The notes below the pieces were generated by a model. The model was not told where the DNA came from. It searched no databases and was given only the letters and a program-made list of their open reading frames with translations. From positions 1,756,947-1,820,946 of the forward strand of contig NZ_JAAGNZ010000002.1 in NCBI RefSeq assembly GCF_010747415.1: a stretch of 64,000 nucleotides of DNA. The letters run 5' to 3'. The stretch is from Spirosoma agri (GTDB taxonomy: Bacteria > Bacteroidota > Bacteroidia > Cytophagales > Spirosomataceae). This document shows positions 8,090-17,564 of this stretch, in pieces. The translations under genes and the position numbers were made by a program. Within the stretch, counting starts at the first letter, position 1; every line of letters starts with the position of its first letter.

Positions 8090-9412
8090 ATGAAAAAGTA
8101 CGTAATGGCAGTTGGCGTATGGCTGGCAGGTTTAAGTCTTGCCGTTGCCCAGTCGACGCCAGCCGTAATGCCGCTTGACAAGGCCGTTCAGCTGGCTTTG
8201 CAAAATAATAAAGGGATCAAGCTGGCCGATGTCCGTACGCAGGCGGCTGAAGCCCGTTCGCAGGAAGCCAAAGATCGTAGTTTGCCCCAGGCCAACGCGT
8301 CGCTTGCCTACTCGCGGTATAGCCTGACCGGTCCGTTTTCGCTGGGTGCCGGTAGTGAAGCGTTAACCATTCCGGCGGGTGCATTCAATGCGACTATTGG
8401 TGGTGTGACGATCAGTAAGGAAGTATTCGGGGGCTTCGCTGAAAAATCGGCGGAGAAGTCAGCTGAGTTATTGGCCAGGGCCAGTCATCTGGATGCCCAG
8501 CGTAACCGGTCTGAGCTGGTGTACACCGTAACGGATGCCTACTACAACATTGTCAAACTGGCCCGTTCGATCGGCGTTATCGAGCAAAATATCAAACAGT
8601 TCGACGAGCGGGAACGGGAGGCTAACAACCTGCTGAAAGAAGGTATCGTAACCGCCAATGAAGTGCTGAAAATCCAGTTGCAGAAAAACAACCTGCAACT
8701 GAGCCGCCTTCAGGTCGAGAAAGCCCGTCAAACCGCGCTTTACAACTTTAATCTGCTGGTTGGACTACCCGACGATCAGACGATCGCCATCGATACGACG
8801 CTGGTGAATCCCGTTACGGCGCTTGAGCCGCTGAATTCGTTTCTGACGCGGGCCGTGCAGGTGCGTCCGGAAGTGCAGGCCAATGCGCTCCGCGTGCAAT
8901 CCGCGGAAGAGATGCTCCGGAACACGAAAAGCATCATGTATCCGCATTTGGGGGTGTCGGCTGGTTATAACTACATCAACCCGACGGCCCGCATCGTTCC
9001 TCAGGCGAGTTCGTTTATCAGTGCCTGGAACGTGGGCGCGGGCGTTTCGTACAACATCGGGTCGCTCTATAATCTGAAAGGGAAGCTGCATACAGCCCAG
9101 AACTCAATTGATCAGGCGACGCTGCAAGGTCAGCAGCAAAACGATCAGATTCGCAGTGAAGTGGTCACGGCCTACAACAACTATCAGCTGGCTCTGGAGC
9201 AGCAAAACGTGATTCGTACGGCGGTTGGGCAAGCTACGGAGAATTACCGCCTGACCGAATCACGGTTCCGGAATGGGTTGGTTGGCTCAACGGATTTGCT
9301 GGAAGCAGACAGTTTTTTGCTCCAGGCCCAGCTCAATGTTATTAACGCAACCGTAGATGCGCAACTGGCTTATCAGCGCCTGTTAAAAGCTACCGGTAAC
9401 AACCTCAATTAA
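8090..9412 (+). CDS. TolC-family outer membrane efflux protein
   Basis: A 440-residue TolC-type channel subunit with a clear Sec signal peptide (MKKYVMAVGVWLAGLSLAVAQ). Two tandem outer-membrane-efflux-protein repeats are visible, each with long Ala/Gln/Glu-rich helical stretches (about residues 30-230 and 260-430) for the periplasmic alpha-barrel. LxxAxxLALxNN follows the signal peptide in the form LDKAVQLALQNN. Trimers form the outer-membrane duct of tripartite pumps. It follows the MarR gene by one base and precedes the adaptor gene by 20, so the three parts of the pump are co-transcribed. Confidence 0.92.
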   Translation: MKKYVMAVGVWLAGLSLAVAQSTPAVMPLDKAVQLALQNNKGIKLADVRTQAAEARSQEAKDRSLPQANASLAYSRYSLTGPFSLGAGSEALTIPAGAFNATIGGVTISKEVFGGFAEKSAEKSAELLARASHLDAQRNRSELVYTVTDAYYNIVKLARSIGVIEQNIKQFDEREREANNLLKEGIVTANEVLKIQLQKNNLQLSRLQVEKARQTALYNFNLLVGLPDDQTIAIDTTLVNPVTALEPLNSFLTRAVQVRPEVQANALRVQSAEEMLRNTKSIMYPHLGVSAGYNYINPTARIVPQASSFISAWNVGAGVSYNIGSLYNLKGKLHTAQNSIDQATLQGQQQNDQIRSEVVTAYNNYQLALEQQNVIRTAVGQATENYRLTESRFRNGLVGSTDLLEADSFLLQAQLNVINATVDAQLAYQRLLKATGNNLN

Positions 9413-9432
9413 TCTTGTATTGATCAGTAATC

Positions 9433-10542
9433 ATGGATAAGAAAACTTTATTCCGCGTTGGGGGTGTCCTTATTTTGGCGGTTGCCCTCTTTTTTGGATA
9501 CAGCGAATTTCGCTACCTGCAACGTCACGAAACGACTGACGACGCTCAGATCGATGGCGATGTCAATCCAGTCATACCGAAAGTTGGTGGGTATGTGAAA
9601 GAAATCCGGTTCAAAGACAACCAGTTCGTAAAAGAAGGCGATACGCTGTTCGTGCTGGATGATGCCGATTATAAAATTCGGGTGGCTCAGGCCGACGCAG
9701 CTCTGCAAAGTGCGATGGCTTCCGACCGGGTTTCGCGTTCGCAGGTAAACGTAGCGCTGGCCACGGTGCAGAGTTCGCAGGCTAGTGTACAAACGGCCCG
9801 CGATCAGGTAGCGACCGCTCAGGCTAACGTTGTGGCCGCTCAGGCCCGTGCGCGCAGAGCGAATCAGGATTTTGAACGCTACAGCCGGTTACTGGCCGAA
9901 AAAACAGTGCCACAACAACAGTTCGATGCTACGCAGGCTGAGCGCGATGCGGCTCAGGCTCAACTGCTGGCCGCGCAGGCTCAATTACGGACAGCGCAGT
10001 CGCAGGTCAATGCTGCGGGTACGCAAACGGGCGTGACGAGTTCGCAGAGTCGGGCTACGCAGGGGCAGATTTCAGTCGCTCAGGCGGTTATCAAGCAACG
10101 CAAAACGGATTTAGACCTGGCCAACCTTCAGCTATCGTACACGATTGTACGGGCTCCGGTGTCGGGGGTAGTGTCGAAACGGTCGGTGCAGATCGGGCAG
10201 TTGGTACAGGCAGGTCAGGCCGTTTGTTCGGTCGTTGGCAATTCGAACCTGTGGGTAACGGCTAACTTCAAAGAGACGCAGTTGCACCAGATGCAGCCCG
10301 GCCAGACCGTAGAGGTTGATGTCGATGCGTTTGAAGGTGAAAAGCTGAAGGGTCATGTTGGTTCGTTTGCGGGAGCGACGGGCGCTAAATTTTCGTTGCT
10401 GCCTCCCGACAACGCAACCGGTAACTACGTGAAAGTTGTTCAGCGGGTTCCGGTTCGGATCGAACTGGAGAAGAACAGCCAACTTTACGCGAAGCTGCGC
10501 CCTGGAATGAGCGTGACCGTAGCGGTGGATTTGCAGAAATAA
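9433..10542 (+). CDS. HlyD/EmrA-type membrane fusion protein
   Basis: A 369-residue periplasmic adaptor with one N-terminal membrane helix (about residues 7-23). The family start TTDDAQIDGDVNPVIPKVGGYV precedes the biotinyl-lipoyl halves; a long Ala/Gln-rich coiled-coil hairpin spans about residues 80-225, and the second lipoyl half (IVRAPVSGVVSKRSVQIGQ) and beta-barrel follow. This order is that of EmrA, the partner of EmrB-type MFS pumps, which matches the next gene. It bridges the inner-membrane transporter and the TolC duct. Confidence 0.92.
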   Translation: MDKKTLFRVGGVLILAVALFFGYSEFRYLQRHETTDDAQIDGDVNPVIPKVGGYVKEIRFKDNQFVKEGDTLFVLDDADYKIRVAQADAALQSAMASDRVSRSQVNVALATVQSSQASVQTARDQVATAQANVVAAQARARRANQDFERYSRLLAEKTVPQQQFDATQAERDAAQAQLLAAQAQLRTAQSQVNAAGTQTGVTSSQSRATQGQISVAQAVIKQRKTDLDLANLQLSYTIVRAPVSGVVSKRSVQIGQLVQAGQAVCSVVGNSNLWVTANFKETQLHQMQPGQTVEVDVDAFEGEKLKGHVGSFAGATGAKFSLLPPDNATGNYVKVVQRVPVRIELEKNSQLYAKLRPGMSVTVAVDLQK

Positions 10543-10552
10543 ACGGATTTCA

Positions 10553-10582
10553 GTGTTGGCGGGTTTTACCGCTCGCCAACAC
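10553..10582 (+). repeat. Hairpin 1 inside the efflux operon
   Basis: Nine-bp perfect arms (10553-10561 and 10574-10582) lie eleven bases after the adaptor stop codon. The stem shares GTTGGCGAG with the sequence at the extreme right end of the window. It may weaken transcription of, or protect mRNA upstream of, the transporter gene. Confidence 0.6.
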
Positions 10583-10596
10583 GATTGACGAATGAA

Positions 10597-10618
10597 TGTC
10601 GGGTTTGAGAATCCGACA
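10597..10618 (+). repeat. Hairpin 2 inside the efflux operon
   Basis: Nine-bp arms with one G.T pair (10597-10605 and 10610-10618) and a four-base loop, 24 bases before the transporter start. Together with hairpin 1 it fills the only long gap in the operon. Confidence 0.55.
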
Positions 10619-10641
10619 CCACTAAAATTAGTACGAACAGT

Positions 10642-12198
10642 ATGAAGTTAGGCTTTGATAAATGGATTGTCGTAATCACGGTCACGACAGCCGCCCTGCT
10701 GCAAACCATCGACTCGTCCATCGTTAACGTGACGCTTAACCAGATGATGGGTAACCTCGGCGCATCGCTGGGCGATATCAGCTGGGTCGTAACGGGCTAC
10801 GCAGCCGCCAGTGCGGTCATGATTACCATGTCGGGTTGGTTGACCGCCAAACTGGGCCGCCGAAATTACTTTGCTGCATCGATTGTCCTGTTCACCATAT
10901 CGTCTATATTCTGTGGAACGTCTACCAACGTGTGGGAATTGGTCTTTTTCCGGGTCGTGCAGGGAATTGGGGGTGGTGGTTTGCTGACGACGGCTCAGTC
11001 GATTCTGATTCAGACGTTTCCAAAAGAAGATTTAGGGATTGCCAACGCTATCTTCGGGATGGGCGTTATCATCGGACCATCGATCGGGCCTACGCTGGGG
11101 GGGTATATTACCGACAATCTGTCGTGGAACTGGGTATTTTACATCAACATTCCATTCGGTATTGCGGCTACGGTGCTGACCTATCTATTCATTAAAGAGC
11201 CCGCCGAGAAGCTGGAAGCGGGTAAGATGGACTGGCTGGCGTTGATACTTCTGACCATGGGCATCGGCGGGTTGCAGATCGTTCTGGAAAAAGGACAGGA
11301 AGAAGATTGGTTTACGTCGGAGTTTATCGTTGGTATGTCTATCGCGGCCGGCGTTGGCATTATCGGATTTATTTGGCGTCAGCTGGTCGTAAAACTGCCA
11401 ATTCTGGACCTGAGCTTATTGCGTGAGCGCCGGTTTGCGGTGGGTACGTTATTTAACTTTATCCTCGGGTTCGGTCTGTTTGCGTCGGTGTTTATCATTC
11501 CGGTGTTCTGTCAGACCATTCTGGGCTTCACCGCCAGCCAGACAGGTTTGTTGCTCATGCCGGGATCAATTATGACGGGGCTGATGATGCCCATCGTGGG
11601 TGGCTTGCTGAGCAAGAATTATATTTCGCCCGTCTGGTACGCAGCCATTGGCTTTCTGTTGTTCTTCGGTTTCTGTTTCAATCTGTCGGCCATCAGCCTT
11701 GAAGCCGGACCCGATTATTTCTTCTGGCCGCTCATCGTTCGGGGTATCGGGATGGGCATGATCTTTATCCCGCTGACCACGATCACGTTAGCCGATCTGC
11801 CGGGCGTCAAGATTCCGCAGGGGTCTGCCTTGACCGGTATGATTCGTCAGCTGGGCGGTACGTTCGGAACGGCAATCATGACCACCTATATTTCGACCCG
11901 TACCATTCTCCATTCGTCGCGTCTGTCGGATAATGTATCGATTTACAATCCGCTATCCGCCGAACGGATCAGGCAGTATACGAACCTGTTTCTGTCAAAA
12001 GGTGATGCGCTGGCGACCGCAACGAGTAAGGCATACGGCATCATGCAGGGGGCTGTGATCAAGCAGGCGCTGGTCATGACCTATGCCGATTCGTTCCTGA
12101 TTATCGGGGGATTCTTCCTGATCTGTGTACCGTTGCTGTTACTGTTTATTGGTAAGAAAATCGAAGCACCGGCCCACACGGAGATGGTGATGGAGTAG
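10642..12198 (+). CDS. DHA2-family MFS drug exporter (EmrB/QacA type)
   Basis: A 518-residue, roughly 14-helix major facilitator protein of the DHA2 drug:H+ antiporter family. Family features: TIDSSIVNVTLNQM in helix 1, GWLTAKLGRRNYF in the first cytoplasmic loop, FFRVVQGIGGGGLL in helix 4, and the antiporter motif C-like GPSIGPTLGGY in helix 5. With the HlyD-type adaptor and TolC-type channel just upstream it would form an EmrAB-TolC-like pump spanning both membranes. Substrates are probably hydrophobic toxic compounds; none can be named from sequence. A strong terminator follows. Confidence 0.94.
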   Translation: MKLGFDKWIVVITVTTAALLQTIDSSIVNVTLNQMMGNLGASLGDISWVVTGYAAASAVMITMSGWLTAKLGRRNYFAASIVLFTISSIFCGTSTNVWELVFFRVVQGIGGGGLLTTAQSILIQTFPKEDLGIANAIFGMGVIIGPSIGPTLGGYITDNLSWNWVFYINIPFGIAATVLTYLFIKEPAEKLEAGKMDWLALILLTMGIGGLQIVLEKGQEEDWFTSEFIVGMSIAAGVGIIGFIWRQLVVKLPILDLSLLRERRFAVGTLFNFILGFGLFASVFIIPVFCQTILGFTASQTGLLLMPGSIMTGLMMPIVGGLLSKNYISPVWYAAIGFLLFFGFCFNLSAISLEAGPDYFFWPLIVRGIGMGMIFIPLTTITLADLPGVKIPQGSALTGMIRQLGGTFGTAIMTTYISTRTILHSSRLSDNVSIYNPLSAERIRQYTNLFLSKGDALATATSKAYGIMQGAVIKQALVMTYADSFLIIGGFFLICVPLLLLFIGKKIEAPAHTEMVME

Positions 12199-12242
12199 GA
12201 GCCTGAGTGGAAAGTCTGGATGCCAAGAGCGGCAGTTGTTTT

Positions 12243-12272
12243 CGCCCCCCTCAACACTCATTGAGGGGGGCG
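12243..12272 (+). terminator. Terminator of the efflux operon
   Basis: Perfect 12-bp GC-rich arms (12243-12254 and 12261-12272) with a six-base loop, 45 bases after the transporter stop, followed by an AT-rich stretch. Confidence 0.85.
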
Positions 12273-12401
12273 ATTTACATTTATCGAATACGGTAGTTGA
12301 CTAAGCTGTTGGGCTTCATCTTCGATACGGACTGTCTGCTTACCGGAAGCTACAGGTGCAGCGTACTGCCTCACCTTCCGTCTCAGGGATCGTAATTCGT
12401 T

Positions 12402-13124
12402 CTATTTTATGGCCAGATCAATCAGCGTTCCGAGCAGTAGCGCTGCCAGCGAGAAGGTTATCATGCCCAGCACATACGCACAGAGCGCCTTTACATAATT
12501 AGCAATCTTCCGCTTGTCGAAAAACTGACCTATCGCCCACGTGCAGTACCCTACGCCAACGATACCGGCAATCTGCATCGAACTCAGATGGGTTAGTCCC
12601 TGAAAAATGGCAAAAGCGGTAAAAATCAACATCGCCATTCCCATTACGAAACATAGGAGAATCAGAATTTCAAAAAAGTTATACCCGTACTTTCTGAAAA
12701 ATAGCTTCGCCCAGAAAGCGATAAAGACGCCCATAATGATGTTAGCGTAACCATAGTGGTCTTGAATCCATTTAAAAATGACACCCGTGGTTGTCTTTTT
12801 GGCTTCGTCAAGTTTCATATAACCGTCTTCGATGTGGAAGAAGTGGTTTATGATCGTATACAGCAAAGACGTTATGATGATAAAGATGATGGGTTTTACA
12901 AGTCGACTTCTGTTTTCCGAAATATAATGCCTGACATTGTCGCCCGGACTTACCAGCAGTTCCCGGACCGTGTACAAAAGGCCCCGTTCAAAATGTAAGA
13001 CGTGTTCAATTTCGTGTTTGATGTAATGACCATCAATACGCTTTAGGGCAACGGGCTGTCCGCAATGAGCACAGTACTTGTGCGTTACCTCTTGCTGGCA
13101 ATTTGAGCAACTCAATGCTTGCAT
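12402..13124 (-). CDS. DUF3667 zinc-ribbon membrane protein
   Basis: A 240-residue protein with an N-terminal zinc ribbon (Cys6-x2-Cys9 and Cys18-x2-Cys21) followed by GHYIKHEIEHVLHFERGLLYT, typical of the DUF3667 family of Bacteroidota, and then about five membrane helices. ATG 13124 is chosen because MQALSCSNCQ places the ribbon at the start; the frame remains open for 35 unconserved codons upstream. The function of the family is unknown. No partner is obvious; the next gene upstream, also on the minus strand, encodes another membrane protein. Confidence 0.85.
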   Translation of the reverse strand: MQALSCSNCQQEVTHKYCAHCGQPVALKRIDGHYIKHEIEHVLHFERGLLYTVRELLVSPGDNVRHYISENRSRLVKPIIFIIITSLLYTIINHFFHIEDGYMKLDEAKKTTTGVIFKWIQDHYGYANIIMGVFIAFWAKLFFRKYGYNFFEILILLCFVMGMAMLIFTAFAIFQGLTHLSSMQIAGIVGVGYCTWAIGQFFDKRKIANYVKALCAYVLGMITFSLAALLLGTLIDLAIK

Positions 13125-13259
13125 GGTTAAGTAGATAAAAGTAGCGTGTACGGTTTTGTTAATTCTTACTGACCCATCATTGATGCCGATGGTCGCAGAA
13201 GTTGACGTATAAGCGCACAATATAGACAAACTGGGTTATTTCTGGTGCTGCCATACGGG

Positions 13260-13913
13260 CTAAATTACCGGATTTGCTGGGTTACTTTTCGTACGTGCTC
13301 GTTTCCAAATGAAGTAAACGATTAGGCCAAAGCCAATTGCCGAAGGAAGAATCTGGCTGTGCGGCTGATAACTAGACAGCACGGTACCGCCAAAAGCCGA
13401 CGCCAGGGCGCTATAAGCCGATACCATTTTGTAGATGTGTTCGTAGAGCCACTCTTTTTTGAGCCGTTGGAAGAGCCAGATATATTTGATCAAATCGTAA
13501 CCTGCCACCAGGACCAGAGCCAGAAGCGTGGGGTAAATTACGGTGGGAGACCAGTGGCCGCCCGATAGTTGCATGGATCGTAGGTACAAGCCACCCGTGA
13601 TCAACACAACCACGGCCAGCGACGCGTCCAGCCACGAAGCGCGTCGTTCACGGAGCCTACTGATGCGGTATCCCGAATAGCCTACGTAGCCAGACAATAG
13701 GGTCAGAATAACCAAAAAGGAATTGGATCGAAAGAAGAGTATTCCCACGAAAGCCGTGGCCACTACGACCGTTAGTACGTATAAAAACCAGCGTCCATAA
13801 CGAACGTGCTGCGGGGCGCGGTTCTGGTAGAAGAGCGCTATTGAACCAATAAGTAAGCCAAGGATTCCAAAAATAATGTGGACAACGATGTTGACCGTAT
13901 GAAGCGTTTGCAT
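13260..13913 (-). CDS. Hypothetical multi-helix membrane protein
   Basis: A 217-residue protein with about six predicted membrane helices (near residues 7-28, 42-62, 65-80, 97-115, 128-147 and 185-205). Basic residues concentrate in the loop after helix 3 (RISRLRERRASW) and at the C-terminus. I do not recognise the family and assign no function. It diverges from the LytTR gene at 14072 with 158 bases between, so the two may share regulation. Confidence 0.75.
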   Translation of the reverse strand: MQTLHTVNIVVHIIFGILGLLIGSIALFYQNRAPQHVRYGRWFLYVLTVVVATAFVGILFFRSNSFLVILTLLSGYVGYSGYRISRLRERRASWLDASLAVVVLITGGLYLRSMQLSGGHWSPTVIYPTLLALVLVAGYDLIKYIWLFQRLKKEWLYEHIYKMVSAYSALASAFGGTVLSSYQPHSQILPSAIGFGLIVYFIWKRARTKSNPANPVI

Positions 13914-14071
13914 GGGAAGACTTCCGGGTTGTTGGCGGGCCGGACTGTCGTAAAATTGGGCAGGTATGAGCGGGGTGGCAAGCCTTTCGTGACCAAGTAA
14001 TCCGGGCTGTGACGAACGCCTTTTGTCACCTAATGCATGGCTGTACAGGTTCTGGATTGTAATTTAGGGGT

Positions 14072-14824
14072 ATGAAACGCAACCCGCTTCTGAATCATTT
14101 CGTCGTACGTAATTGGCTGGGGCTGCTCGCTTTGCTGGCTGTTCACTTCCTGGCCGACATGTACGCTATGGATCAGCGGGTAGGCTTTTCGAAGCTGTCG
14201 CCTTACATGTATCTGTGGATGCTGTACGGTTGGCTGGTTTTTCACAACCGTGTTCTGTTTGAACGGCTGTTTCTACAAGGCAAGAAAGTAATCTACTTTG
14301 GCTGTCTGCTGCTGCTCATGGCGTTGGGGTCGTTCAATATGAACTTCATTCTGAAAACGCAATTTGCTACTACTCATTCCCTTCCGCATCTGGTCAATTT
14401 TTGGGTGTACACCGTCACGGGGTTAGGCGTATATGTGACGTATCGGTATATCGGTATGCAAGGGCAAAACGAAAGGCAACCCGTCGAAGAAACGAAGACG
14501 ACGCCCGACGTAACGGATACTTTTTCTTGTATGGTGGATGGCGTGCGTCAGGTGATTACCTATCCTGATATTCGCTATATCGAGAGCCTAGAAAACTACG
14601 TTAAGGTCTTCACGAAATCGAAAACGTACATTACGCGGATGACCCTGAAGGAAGCCGAAGAGCGACTGCCCAAACGGTTATTTGTCCGCATCAGCCGGTC
14701 GTCTATCGTGAACACGGCACATGTTGACACAATCGAGTCTGACACGGTTCGGATCGGAACAAAAGAATTGCGCATCGGTAAAGTATACAAACGATATGTA
14801 GCCGGACAACTAGCTGGAGAATAA
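14072..14824 (+). CDS. Membrane-anchored LytTR transcriptional regulator
   Basis: A 250-residue protein with about four N-terminal membrane helices (residues 10-125) and a C-terminal LytTR DNA-binding domain (about 152-248). The domain shows IRYIESLENYVKVFTKSKTYITR, MTLKEAEERLP and FVRISRSSIVN, the usual LytTR blocks. There is no response-regulator receiver domain and no kinase gene nearby, so it probably senses a membrane or envelope signal directly. It diverges from the hypothetical membrane protein gene, a plausible target or partner. A terminator follows. Confidence 0.88.
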   Translation: MKRNPLLNHFVVRNWLGLLALLAVHFLADMYAMDQRVGFSKLSPYMYLWMLYGWLVFHNRVLFERLFLQGKKVIYFGCLLLLMALGSFNMNFILKTQFATTHSLPHLVNFWVYTVTGLGVYVTYRYIGMQGQNERQPVEETKTTPDVTDTFSCMVDGVRQVITYPDIRYIESLENYVKVFTKSKTYITRMTLKEAEERLPKRLFVRISRSSIVNTAHVDTIESDTVRIGTKELRIGKVYKRYVAGQLAGE

Positions 14825-14912
14825 AATAACAGAGGTTAGATTCTTTACAAATACAGAGCCGCTTGTATGCTGAAGCGCATACGAGTGAGCGTTTATCAGT
14901 CACTTACTTCTG

Positions 14913-14940
14913 AATCGGATAGTCGGAAAACTATCCGATT
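14913..14940 (+). terminator. Terminator after the LytTR gene
   Basis: Perfect 11-bp arms (14913-14923 and 14930-14940) with a six-base loop followed by a T-run, a textbook intrinsic terminator, about 90 bases after the stop codon. Confidence 0.88.
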
Positions 14941-15078
14941 TTTTGTGATACAGGGTGCATACTTTCAGTAGACAAACATGCTACCGTTAACTAATGTAAC
15001 GGTAAGCTTAAAGAAAATTAATCCTGAATCACTACTATTTTTTTGAATGTTGTACTTCATAATCAAATACTTATAGCT

Positions 15079-15531
15079 ATGAAAAAGGTGTTTTTTAGTG
15101 TTGCGCTGCTTCTGCTGGCGAATCTGTCGGGTTTTGCGCAGAAAGACATGAAAACGGCTATTGTAGCGGCCAATCAGAAGTTTATGGATGCGTTGGCTAA
15201 AGGGGCAACGACTATGGGAAGCCTGTACACCACGGATGCACAATTGTTCCCGCCCAATAGTGATATTATTCAGGGTAGTACTGCTATTGGTACGTTCTGG
15301 AAAGGTGGGTTTGATTCGGGCCTTAAATGGGCAAAACTGGAAACGCTTGAAGCCACACAGGAAGGTGAGGTGATTGTTGAGGTTGGCCGCTATACATTGT
15401 ATACGACAAACGATGTTCAGATTGATATGGGCAAGTACATCGTGATCTGGAAACAGGAAAAAGGCGACTGGAAACTCCACCGAGACATCTTTAACACGAA
15501 TGCGCCCCAAGCGGGTACGGCATCGAAATGA
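15079..15531 (+). CDS. Exported DUF4440/SnoaL-like (NTF2-fold) protein
   Basis: A 150-residue protein with a signal peptide (MKKVFFSVALLLLANLSGFAQ) and a single NTF2-like domain: AIVAANQKFMDALAKGA, LYTTDAQLFPPNS, GSTAIGTFWKGG, and the closing GKYIVIWKQEKGDWKLHRDIFN. This is the DUF4440 pattern. Members are small binding or catalytic cones with diverse roles, so no specific function is assigned. ATG 15079 is chosen because it starts the signal peptide directly. It is a single-gene unit between two terminator-like hairpins. Confidence 0.85.
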   Translation: MKKVFFSVALLLLANLSGFAQKDMKTAIVAANQKFMDALAKGATTMGSLYTTDAQLFPPNSDIIQGSTAIGTFWKGGFDSGLKWAKLETLEATQEGEVIVEVGRYTLYTTNDVQIDMGKYIVIWKQEKGDWKLHRDIFNTNAPQAGTASK

Positions 15532-15562
15532 AAGCCGACCTGAGCGCGCTGTGAACCTAATA

Positions 15563-15610
15563 AATACGACGTGGTAGCACGGTTTTTAAATCGTACCACC
15601 ACGTCGTATT
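15563..15610. terminator. Bidirectional hairpin between convergent genes
   Basis: Thirteen-bp perfect arms (15563-15575 and 15598-15610), extended inwards by an imperfect stem, lie between the stop codons at 15531 (+) and 15627 (-). The position suits a shared terminator. Confidence 0.75.
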
Positions 15611-15626
15611 GACTGGAGTCTAAAGG

Positions 15627-17159
15627 CTAGTGTTTCTCGTCAGGGGTATACTCGTACACGCCCAGGCCAAGCACTTCGCTGGTCTGTTTCCGAAGTTCGA
15701 TACCGAGTTCCGGATTGTTGGCCAGTACCTGACCGTAACTCGGAATCATGGCTTTCAACTTCTGCTGCCACGCTTCGGTCGCTAGTTGGTCGGGGAAGCA
15801 ACGTTTTAGCAGGTCGAGCATGATCGATACCGCTGTTGATGCCCCCGGCGATGCGCCCAGCAACGCGGCAATGCTACCGTCGGCGGCACTGACTACCTCT
15901 GTGCCAAATTCGAGTACGCCACCTTCGTGTTCATCTTTCTTGATCACCTGCACCCGCTGACCGGCAACTTCCAGCTCCCAGTCTTCCATTTTGGCATCCG
16001 GGTAATACTCGCGCAGCGCTGCCAGCCGATCCTCCGGTGACTGCAAGACCTGCTGAATCAGGTACTTCGTCAGCGGAATATTGTGCATGCCCGCCATCAG
16101 CATCGGGGCCATATTGCTCAGCTGAATGGACTTGGGCAGATCCATATACGAACCACTTTTCAGGAATTTCGTCGAGAAGCCGGCGTATGGGCCAAACAGC
16201 AGTTCGCGTTTCCCTTCGATCATGCGCGTGTCCAAGTGAGGCACCGACATCGGCGGAGCACCCACCGACGCTTTTCCGTAAACCTTTGCCTGATGCCGTT
16301 CGATGACTTCGGGGTTCACGCATTTGAGCCACTGCCCACTAACGGGGAAACCGCCAAATCCGCGACTTTCGGGAATGTCCGATTTTTCGAGCAGACGAAG
16401 TGAACCACCACCCGCACCGATAAAAATAAACTGGGTCTGTACGTCACGTACCTGATTCGTGGTGACGTTCTCTACCCGTAGTTTCCAGCCGCCGAGCGAT
16501 TTGGAACGCCACAGGTCACGCACTTCATGGGCAAAATATAAACGAACGCCCGGCATATCGGTCAGCCGACGAAACATGGCCCGTGTGAGCGCACCAAAAT
16601 TTACATCCGTACCGATTTCCATGCGCGTTGCGGCTACCGGCTGATCCGGATTGCGGTCCTCCATTACGATCGGCATCCATTCGGTCAGTTGTTCCTTGTT
16701 TTCGGAATACTGCATGCCATGAAAGAGGTAGTTCTGCTGAAGTGCCTCGAAGCGTTTCCGCAAATAGTTTACGTTCTCCGCGCCCCACACAAAGCTCATG
16801 TGTGGAATGGACCGGATAAAGTTAGGCGCATCGCTGAGAAAACCTTCCTCAACGAGGTAGGACCAGAACTGTTTCGATTGTTCGAACGACTCGGCAATTT
16901 TGACCGCTTTAGCCGGATCGATGGTACCGTCTTCCTTTTCGGGCGTGTAGTTCAGTTCGCAGAAAGCCGAGTGACCCGTACCCGCGTTGTTCCAGGCATC
17001 GGAGCTTTCGGCGGCTGCGCTGTCGAGCCGCTCGTAGATTTCGATGGTCAGGTCGGGTTGCAACTCTTTCAGCAGCACGCCTAGTGTTGCACTCATGATA
17101 CCGGCACCGATTAGAATGACATCGGGGCCTTTTTGTACAGATTTATTTCGATTCGCCAT
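15627..17159 (-). CDS. mqo: Malate:quinone oxidoreductase
   Basis: A membrane-associated FAD enzyme that oxidises malate to oxaloacetate and reduces the quinone pool, in place of or beside NAD malate dehydrogenase. The 510-residue product has the FAD-binding VILIGAGIMSATLG near residue 15-28, then EIYERLDSAAAESSDAWNNAGTGHSA, FVWG, the central FIFIGAGGGSLRLLEKSDI and a C-terminal GASPGASTAVSIMLDLL, all characteristic of Mqo. ATG 17159 is chosen because MANRNKS places the Rossmann motif correctly; the frame stays open for 50 codons upstream without homology. It works downstream of fumarase. A 406-base intergenic region separates it from the divergent GH105 gene. Confidence 0.96.
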   Translation of the reverse strand: MANRNKSVQKGPDVILIGAGIMSATLGVLLKELQPDLTIEIYERLDSAAAESSDAWNNAGTGHSAFCELNYTPEKEDGTIDPAKAVKIAESFEQSKQFWSYLVEEGFLSDAPNFIRSIPHMSFVWGAENVNYLRKRFEALQQNYLFHGMQYSENKEQLTEWMPIVMEDRNPDQPVAATRMEIGTDVNFGALTRAMFRRLTDMPGVRLYFAHEVRDLWRSKSLGGWKLRVENVTTNQVRDVQTQFIFIGAGGGSLRLLEKSDIPESRGFGGFPVSGQWLKCVNPEVIERHQAKVYGKASVGAPPMSVPHLDTRMIEGKRELLFGPYAGFSTKFLKSGSYMDLPKSIQLSNMAPMLMAGMHNIPLTKYLIQQVLQSPEDRLAALREYYPDAKMEDWELEVAGQRVQVIKKDEHEGGVLEFGTEVVSAADGSIAALLGASPGASTAVSIMLDLLKRCFPDQLATEAWQQKLKAMIPSYGQVLANNPELGIELRKQTSEVLGLGVYEYTPDEKH

Positions 17160-17564
17160 GATGATCGGCAGAGGTATGTATTCTTTGTAATTACAAATTT
17201 CGGGGTTTGCTTGTTCCGAATGAGTAGCCAAGTAAAAATAAGTGCCGTGCCCCGGCGTAAAACTCAGAAAATAGTCCGCCAATAAAACGAAAATAAAATC
17301 TTTAGGCAATTGACAATCAAGTGCATAGGCGTTGGCGGAATGTTAGAAAAAAACTTTATCTAAAAATTTGTCAGTTGTGCCTATTGTGGGAAGATGCGCT
17401 GAACGAACGGCGGCTATTTTTGCCGAATTTGGTTTATTTAAAGGTATAATTGGCTTTATGCATTTAGCGTGTGTAAACGGTTCTGTGCCGGAGAGCCAGC
17501 TTCCTGAAAGACAGTAGAAACCGACCTTAATTTCCCTATATAGTTGTTGACCACGAAATGACCG
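17160..17564. other. Divergent intergenic region mqo / GH105
   Basis: No gene is seen in these 405 bases. A possible plus-strand promoter for the GH105 gene is a TTTTTG at 17417-17422 and TATAATTG at 17445-17452 (one mismatch to TAnnTTTG), 22 bases apart, about 110 bases before the start codon. No hairpin repeat was noted. Confidence 0.35.
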
